The notes beneath the pieces are model-generated. The model saw nothing but the letters and a program-made list of their open reading frames with translations, was not told the DNA's origin and searched no databases. A DNA stretch of 50,552 nucleotides. Source: Flavobacteriales bacterium. GTDB lineage: Bacteria; Bacteroidota; Bacteroidia; NS11-12g; UBA955. Of this stretch, positions 45,379 through 50,552 are shown piece by piece. Position numbers and translations under genes: made by a program. How positions within the stretch are numbered: position 1 is the first letter of the stretch; every line of letters begins with the position of its first letter. The stretch spans positions 1 through 50,552 of the forward strand of contig CANGWH010000006.1 in the NCBI GenBank assembly GCA_947457565.1, given 5' to 3'.

Positions 45379-47482
45379 CATCTTCGGCCATTAGAATCAT
45401 TCCTTGGCTTTCAATACCGCGCATTTTTCGCGGTGCTAAATTTGCCACAACCACTACTTGATTTCCGATAACCTCTTCGGGCGAAAAATGCAGCGCAATT
45501 CCTGAAACAATAGTTCTAGGTTCACGCTCGCCTAACTCTACGGTTAATTTCAATAATTTATCTGCTTTTTCAACCTTTTCACAAGCAATTACCGTTCCTA
45601 CGCGTAAATCAATTTTTGCAAAGTCTGGGAACTCAATTAACGGTTTAATATCTTCGGGACTATCTTCAATAGAACTTATAACCGTTTCGGCGGCATTGCT
45701 TCCAACTAATTTTTCATTTACATCGCCAACAGTAAATGCCGAAGTTGAATTCGCAATCAAGGAAGCATTTAATTTTTGAATTTGAGCTTCCACAATATCG
45801 TCTTCGATCTTTTGGAAAAGTAATTCAGCTGAATTTAAACAGTGACCGTCCGTCAAAGACAGCCACTCATTATCTATCCAACATTGTTGTTGTAATGTAC
45901 GTGAATCTTCAACGCCCAATTGTTTCATTAATCGTTTGGAAGCTTCTGGCATAAATGGCTCCATTATTGTTGCCAAATTCAACAATAGGTCGCAGGACTG
46001 GCGCATAATAAACGCAGTTGCCTTCTCATCGGACTTTATCAGCTTCCAAGGCTCTAAATCGGCCAAGTATTTATTGCCTAATCTAGCTAATTCCATTAAT
46101 GAAAACTGAGCATCGCGAAAACGATACTCCGAGATTAATTGCTTAACCGGGGCTATATAATTCTCATAAAGAAACCTATTATTTGATGTTGGAACAAAAT
46201 TCTCCTTACCCAGCAAAGAAGCCGCTGTTTTACCAATCAAATAGGATTCAAAGAACTCAACCGTGGGCACCGAACCGGTATAGTATTTATGCATTAGCAC
46301 CATTACTCGGTTGGCGAAATTGCCCAAAATACCCACTAATTCCGAATTTACTCGGGTTTGGAAATCCTTCCATGTAAACTCAGAATCCTTAGTTTCAGGG
46401 GCTATCGATGTTAATACAAAACGTAATTCATCTTTTCTATTGGGTAATTCTTCCAAGTACTCATTCAACCAAACTGCCCAATTTCTACTGGTAGAAATCT
46501 TTTGGCCTTCTAAATTTAAAAACTCATTAGCAGGAACCTGAGTGGGAACTACATAATCATCACCACGTAAATGCAACATTGCAGGAAATATGATACAATG
46601 GAACACAATATTATCCTTGCCAATAAAATGAATTAACTTAGAATCACCGGTCCACCAAGATTGCCAATCTTCGGGTAGCTTTTCTTTTGTGGCCGAGATG
46701 TATCCGATAGGTGCTTCAAACCATACATATAATACTTTACCCTCCGCATTGGGGACAGGCACTGGGATGCCCCAATCCAAATCCCGGGTCATCGCCCTTG
46801 ATTTTAAACCATCATTCAACCAACTCTTGCATTGACCCAATACGTTAGACTTCCAATTGGTTTTGCTGTTTATCCAGTCATTTAAGAAACTCTCTTGGAT
46901 CTGTCCTAAAGGCAAGTACCAGTTAGTAGTTTCCTTTAATTGCGGCGGTGTCCCGCTCAATGCACTCCGTGGTGATAGCAGCTCACTAGGGCTTAAGGTT
47001 GACCCACATTTTTCGCATTGATCCCCGTAAGCATCCGGGTTGCTGCACTTGGGACATGTCCCTAAAATATAACGATCCGCTAAAAATTGTTGCTCCTGCG
47101 CATCATAATATTGCTCGCTTTTTATCTCCTCAAATACCCCTTTGTCCAATAAATTCTTAAAAAACTCTTGGGCCATTTCTTTGTGTATCGCTGATGAAGT
47201 CCTACTGTAAACATCAAAGGAAATTCCTAAGTCGGCAAATGAATTGCCAATTATAGTGTGATAGCGATTAACAACATCCTGTGGAGTAATACCCTCTTTT
47301 CTTGCGCGCATTGTTATTGGCACACCGTGTTCATCACTCCCGCAAACAAAAAGAACTTCTTCTCCCATTAATCGTTGGAAACGTGCATAAATATCAGCAG
47401 GAATATATACCCCAGCTAAATGACCAATGTGCACAGGTCCGTTAGCGTAAGGGAGAGCAGCAGTAATTAAGGTTTTCGCCAT
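45314..47482 (-). CDS. metG: Methionyl-tRNA synthetase with C-terminal tRNA-binding domain
   Basis: TLITAALPYANGPVHIGHLAGVYIPADIYARFQRL; FVCGSDEHGVPI; QKISTSRNWAVW; C-terminal FAKIDLRVGTVIACEKVEKADKLLKLTVELG. Start ATG 47482. Confidence 0.97.
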   Translation of the reverse strand: MAKTLITAALPYANGPVHIGHLAGVYIPADIYARFQRLMGEEVLFVCGSDEHGVPITMRARKEGITPQDVVNRYHTIIGNSFADLGISFDVYSRTSSAIHKEMAQEFFKNLLDKGVFEEIKSEQYYDAQEQQFLADRYILGTCPKCSNPDAYGDQCEKCGSTLSPSELLSPRSALSGTPPQLKETTNWYLPLGQIQESFLNDWINSKTNWKSNVLGQCKSWLNDGLKSRAMTRDLDWGIPVPVPNAEGKVLYVWFEAPIGYISATKEKLPEDWQSWWTGDSKLIHFIGKDNIVFHCIIFPAMLHLRGDDYVVPTQVPANEFLNLEGQKISTSRNWAVWLNEYLEELPNRKDELRFVLTSIAPETKDSEFTWKDFQTRVNSELVGILGNFANRVMVLMHKYYTGSVPTVEFFESYLIGKTAASLLGKENFVPTSNNRFLYENYIAPVKQLISEYRFRDAQFSLMELARLGNKYLADLEPWKLIKSDEKATAFIMRQSCDLLLNLATIMEPFMPEASKRLMKQLGVEDSRTLQQQCWIDNEWLSLTDGHCLNSAELLFQKIEDDIVEAQIQKLNASLIANSTSAFTVGDVNEKLVGSNAAETVISSIEDSPEDIKPLIEFPDFAKIDLRVGTVIACEKVEKADKLLKLTVELGEREPRTIVSGIALHFSPEEVIGNQVVVVANLAPRKMRGIESQGMILMAEDATGKLVFVSPKSMVIAGSGVS

Positions 47483-47488
47483 AAAATG

Positions 47489-47496
47489 CAAAGATA
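47489..47496 (-). promoter_or_regulatory. -7 box abutting the metG start codon
   Basis: Minus strand TATCTTTG, 6 nt before ATG 47482. Confidence 0.5.
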
Positions 47497-47501
47497 CAAA
47501 A

Positions 47502-50500
47502 CTATCGCACGCCTCTTAAATATTCCGAATTTACCGATTGGTAGTACGGTGTTAATCCTGGTAATGATTTGCGTAATTGTTCTTTCTCACTTACTTTTTT
47601 CAACACTTCAGCTTTAATTTCCAGTGGCACTTCAGCAGTTAAACCATTGCCCTTATTCGATTCTCGTTTGTCTTCCTCCCCTTGCTTTCTATCCGCTTTT
47701 TCATGTTCTAATAACCGAGTCAGTATCTGTTTTTGCCTATCTATATTCTGGACACCCAATTTACCATTGACGATATCTCGCTCCTGCTGCTCCATTAACT
47801 GCTCTGTTTCTTTAAGCAGTTGATTGGTTGAGGGATCACCGCCTCCTAACTCCCTACGCAACTGCTCTACTTGCCTTCTTAATTGTTCTTGCATTAAAGC
47901 CATTTTTGCCAACTCTTGATTCATTCTTTTCGATTCGTCACCCTCCCCGGATGACTCACCCTCACCTGGCTTTTGATTTTGTCCTCCCTTGGAAGCCCCT
48001 GATTTACCCTGCTTCATCTGCTGTAGCTTCTGCAATTGTTCCCCTAGCTTCTCTTGCCCTTCAGACAACTTGCCACCGGGCTTTGGTTTCCCTTTGCCTT
48101 TACCCGAATTATTGGGATTGGAACAAGCTTGGTTTCCTTCCTTTTGCTGCTGTTGCATTTGCTGTTGCATATTTTGCAAACTCTCCATCAACATGTCCGC
48201 CAAACTATTCATTCCAGCCATTACATATTGCTCTTCAACTGCCGCCTGTCGCAAGTTTCTCACGCGCAATCGCTCTAACGCCTCCTCCATTCGATAATTT
48301 ATCCCATTCAATTCCTTGGTCACAAACTGATTGATGGCCATTTGCCTTTTCGCTAACGCCTCTAAACTATCTTCTAAAAACAACCAACTCTCCTTTAACT
48401 TCATCTGTTCCTTATTCAAATAGCCCAATCGCGGATTATCCGAATTGATTTTTCGTAATTCTAAAAAATGGGATTCTTGTCTACCCGATAGCTCTATCAA
48501 ATTATCCAATAAAGCGCGTAAGGTCTGATAATCTTCCGACATACGCTTTTCTTGTTCTTTTTGAAAACTCTGTTCCAGCTGATTCATGGCTTCTTTCATT
48601 TTCTCAGCCGATTTCCGTTGTTTCTCAGTTGCCGCAGATTTTTTTTGTTCCCCTAAATTTTGAGCTGCCTGCTTGGCTTCCTCTTTGGCTTCATTTCTCG
48701 CTTTATCCCCTTGATTCAATTCCATCGGCTTCTCCAAAGCCTTATTTTTCTCCTCTATTTCCTTACTGCCTTCATCCAATTTGTTCAATTCTTGGTTCAG
48801 TTGATCCTGTTCTTTTTTCAACTGTTCCAACTCCGACTTAGGCGCCTTCTCCGTTTTTTTCTCTAATGCTTCCTGTTTGTCAATCCACGCTTGCATCGCT
48901 TTAACTTGCAAATCCACGGCTTCTTCTAGTTCAAGCGATTTGAGTTGCTCCATTAATTTCTCCAATTCCATGGTTTGTTCTCTATTCATGGATTTAATCT
49001 CATCCATTTTTTCTTGCAACTGCTGCTTATCGGCTTTCTGCTGTAATAGTCGATTGATCTCTTCTAACAACTTCTGCATCTCGGGATTAGACAATTGTTT
49101 CAACTGTTTATTGATTTCGTCTTTCTTTTGTTGTATTTCAGGTTTAACGGGATTTAAATTCTTCTTTTGCTCATTTATTTTTTCCTGTTTTTGCTGCAGC
49201 TGTTTAAGGGTATTGAGCATCTTCTGCTGCTCTTGGATGAATTTCTCTACTTTATTTTCTTGATTCCAATCTAGGTTTCTTTCGTTTCGCATTGACTCTT
49301 GTAACTTGTCTGCTTCACGCTGCATTTCTTTTAGCTCCTTAACCCCAGAACTCATCCCTTTACCAATGCCTGCTTCCTGCTTCTCCAAAGACCTTGCCGT
49401 AGAGATTTCATCCAAAATTTTCAGCGTTCTTACCTCGGTCTTGGATTGTTTACCCCCATTCACCTTATCATTATCCACGGCTGTGAAATAATATTCAATT
49501 GAACTTGCGTTAGTAGGAACTAATTGCCTGCTATCTAAACCAAAGGCAATCCCAATCTGCTGTTTCTGTCCTTCAAACAAACGTTTGGATTGCCATTGAG
49601 TATCTTTCGATGCCAATCCAGCACCGATAGCTCTATAATGAAACCGTACGGAAGCAATTCCATAATCATCGCTAGCTAACCCCGATAAATACCATGTGCC
49701 TATTTTAAAAGAATCGGCCGTAGACTGAACATCGAGGGTAGGGAATAAATCGGGTACCACTGCAATGTTTTGTGCAATCGTATCGGAGGTTATCCCCAGT
49801 TTACCTTGCAGTAAAAACCGAAGTTCCACGGGGGATTTAACCAATAATTTATAGTGATTATTTAACCTAACTGCCGGTTGCCAATGCTTGTCAAATCCTT
49901 TGGTTAACCATAGCTGCTGTGCAAATTTGGATTTCAGTTTCCAATTCAACACAGTACCTTCAGGCACCAAAATCCTGTCGGAAACAGGGATAGCCCCATC
50001 GGGATAACCCGTGTAATCCGGATAATCGGCCAGTAATTCAATGGCTTCCCACTGCGGCCGTTTAATAACCCGAATTTCATAGGTGCCAAATTCAAATCCA
50101 GCAGCTTTTACCTTAAATTGTATAGATTCTCGAATGTCTTCTATGCGCAATTGATAGGTAGCAGGTCCTGTTTTCTTGAATTTTTTTCGCTGTCCTTTCC
50201 ACATGAATTCCAAGGACTCAGGCAAGGATTTACCGTCAATTAGGGCCTTAAGTTCAACTGTATTCCCTTCGGCGATTTCCCATGCATTGGAGAAGCTAAT
50301 ACGAAATGGCGCTTGCGGCACATAGGTGGTATTAAAATGAGCCATGCGCTGTATACCTTCCCCCAGTTTGGATGCTTGAGAAACATAAATTATTCCGATA
50401 CAAGCAAAAACAATTGCAGCCCTCTGGGTGAATTTCCGATATTCCCTCCAAGGCAAAGACTCTAAAATCGGCACTTTCGATAATTCTATCGTCTTTTGTT

Positions 50501-50552
50501 CAACCGAAGCTTTTATCAAGGAAATATTTACCGATGCAGATGCTGAAGACTC
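47502..50552 (-). CDS. Giant Gln/Lys/Glu-rich coiled-coil membrane protein, DUF4175-like; 5' end runs off window
   Basis: Ig-like N-terminal part (WEAIELLADYPDYTGYPD) then several hundred residues of Q/K/E heptad-like repeats. The frame stays open past 50519 to the window edge (ESSASASVNIS-...), so the listed start, a TTG, is probably not the true one. Confidence 0.75.
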   Translation of the reverse strand, partial: ESSASASVNISLIKASVEQKTIELSKVPILESLPWREYRKFTQRAAIVFACIGIIYVSQASKLGEGIQRMAHFNTTYVPQAPFRISFSNAWEIAEGNTVELKALIDGKSLPESLEFMWKGQRKKFKKTGPATYQLRIEDIRESIQFKVKAAGFEFGTYEIRVIKRPQWEAIELLADYPDYTGYPDGAIPVSDRILVPEGTVLNWKLKSKFAQQLWLTKGFDKHWQPAVRLNNHYKLLVKSPVELRFLLQGKLGITSDTIAQNIAVVPDLFPTLDVQSTADSFKIGTWYLSGLASDDYGIASVRFHYRAIGAGLASKDTQWQSKRLFEGQKQQIGIAFGLDSRQLVPTNASSIEYYFTAVDNDKVNGGKQSKTEVRTLKILDEISTARSLEKQEAGIGKGMSSGVKELKEMQREADKLQESMRNERNLDWNQENKVEKFIQEQQKMLNTLKQLQQKQEKINEQKKNLNPVKPEIQQKKDEINKQLKQLSNPEMQKLLEEINRLLQQKADKQQLQEKMDEIKSMNREQTMELEKLMEQLKSLELEEAVDLQVKAMQAWIDKQEALEKKTEKAPKSELEQLKKEQDQLNQELNKLDEGSKEIEEKNKALEKPMELNQGDKARNEAKEEAKQAAQNLGEQKKSAATEKQRKSAEKMKEAMNQLEQSFQKEQEKRMSEDYQTLRALLDNLIELSGRQESHFLELRKINSDNPRLGYLNKEQMKLKESWLFLEDSLEALAKRQMAINQFVTKELNGINYRMEEALERLRVRNLRQAAVEEQYVMAGMNSLADMLMESLQNMQQQMQQQQKEGNQACSNPNNSGKGKGKPKPGGKLSEGQEKLGEQLQKLQQMKQGKSGASKGGQNQKPGEGESSGEGDESKRMNQELAKMALMQEQLRRQVEQLRRELGGGDPSTNQLLKETEQLMEQQERDIVNGKLGVQNIDRQKQILTRLLEHEKADRKQGEEDKRESNKGNGLTAEVPLEIKAEVLKKVSEKEQLRKSLPGLTPYYQSVNSEYLRGVR

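Noticed and set aside
47828-49263. Plus-strand ORFs (47828, 47989, 48054, 48629, 48660, 48877) opposite the DUF4175-like gene
   Set aside because: Low-complexity Cys/Ser/Phe-rich translations that mirror the Q/K/E-rich coiled coil on the other strand; no family motifs.

Overview
The window is a chromosomal segment from a member of the Bacteroidota. The evidence is T9SS C-terminal sorting domains, TAnnTTTG-type -7 promoter boxes, and Bacteroidota-style carotenoid, OmpH and DUF4175 genes. It is mostly housekeeping. I see no rRNA, no convincing tRNA, no CRISPR array and no mobile element. Main blocks: a LysM glucosaminidase (partial at the left edge); DsbD; GmhA; a NupC-like transporter; a carotenoid locus split in two (crtD-like/cruF-like on +, crtZ-crtI-crtB on -); FadD; Nfu; RadA; MurB; TruB; a TlpA-like lipoprotein; an OmpR-type response regulator; pabB-uvrC-murI-ompH-ompH; a LuxE-like protein convergent with an MMPL/RND exporter; rpsF-rpsR-rplI; rpmH-rnpA-yidD (rpmH is absent from the supplied ORF list); a 1359-aa T9SS protein; ppk1-ppx; a metallophosphoesterase-glycosyltransferase pair; metG; and a giant coiled-coil DUF4175-like protein (partial at the right edge). 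I did not find a clear new defence or mobile system. The most interesting signals are: (1) an apparent split of promoters into two classes by distance from the -7 box to the start codon (about 4-7 nt, suggesting leaderless mRNAs, versus about 21-32 nt); (2) an RnpA with a roughly 65-aa internal insertion containing five in-frame degenerate 15-bp repeats; (3) an identical 15-bp promoter core at both ribosomal-protein operons; (4) a 15-bp inverted repeat overlapping the putative radA promoter; and (5) apparent low-complexity insertions or extensions in several otherwise conserved proteins. All calls were made by eye from the sequence, without database searches.
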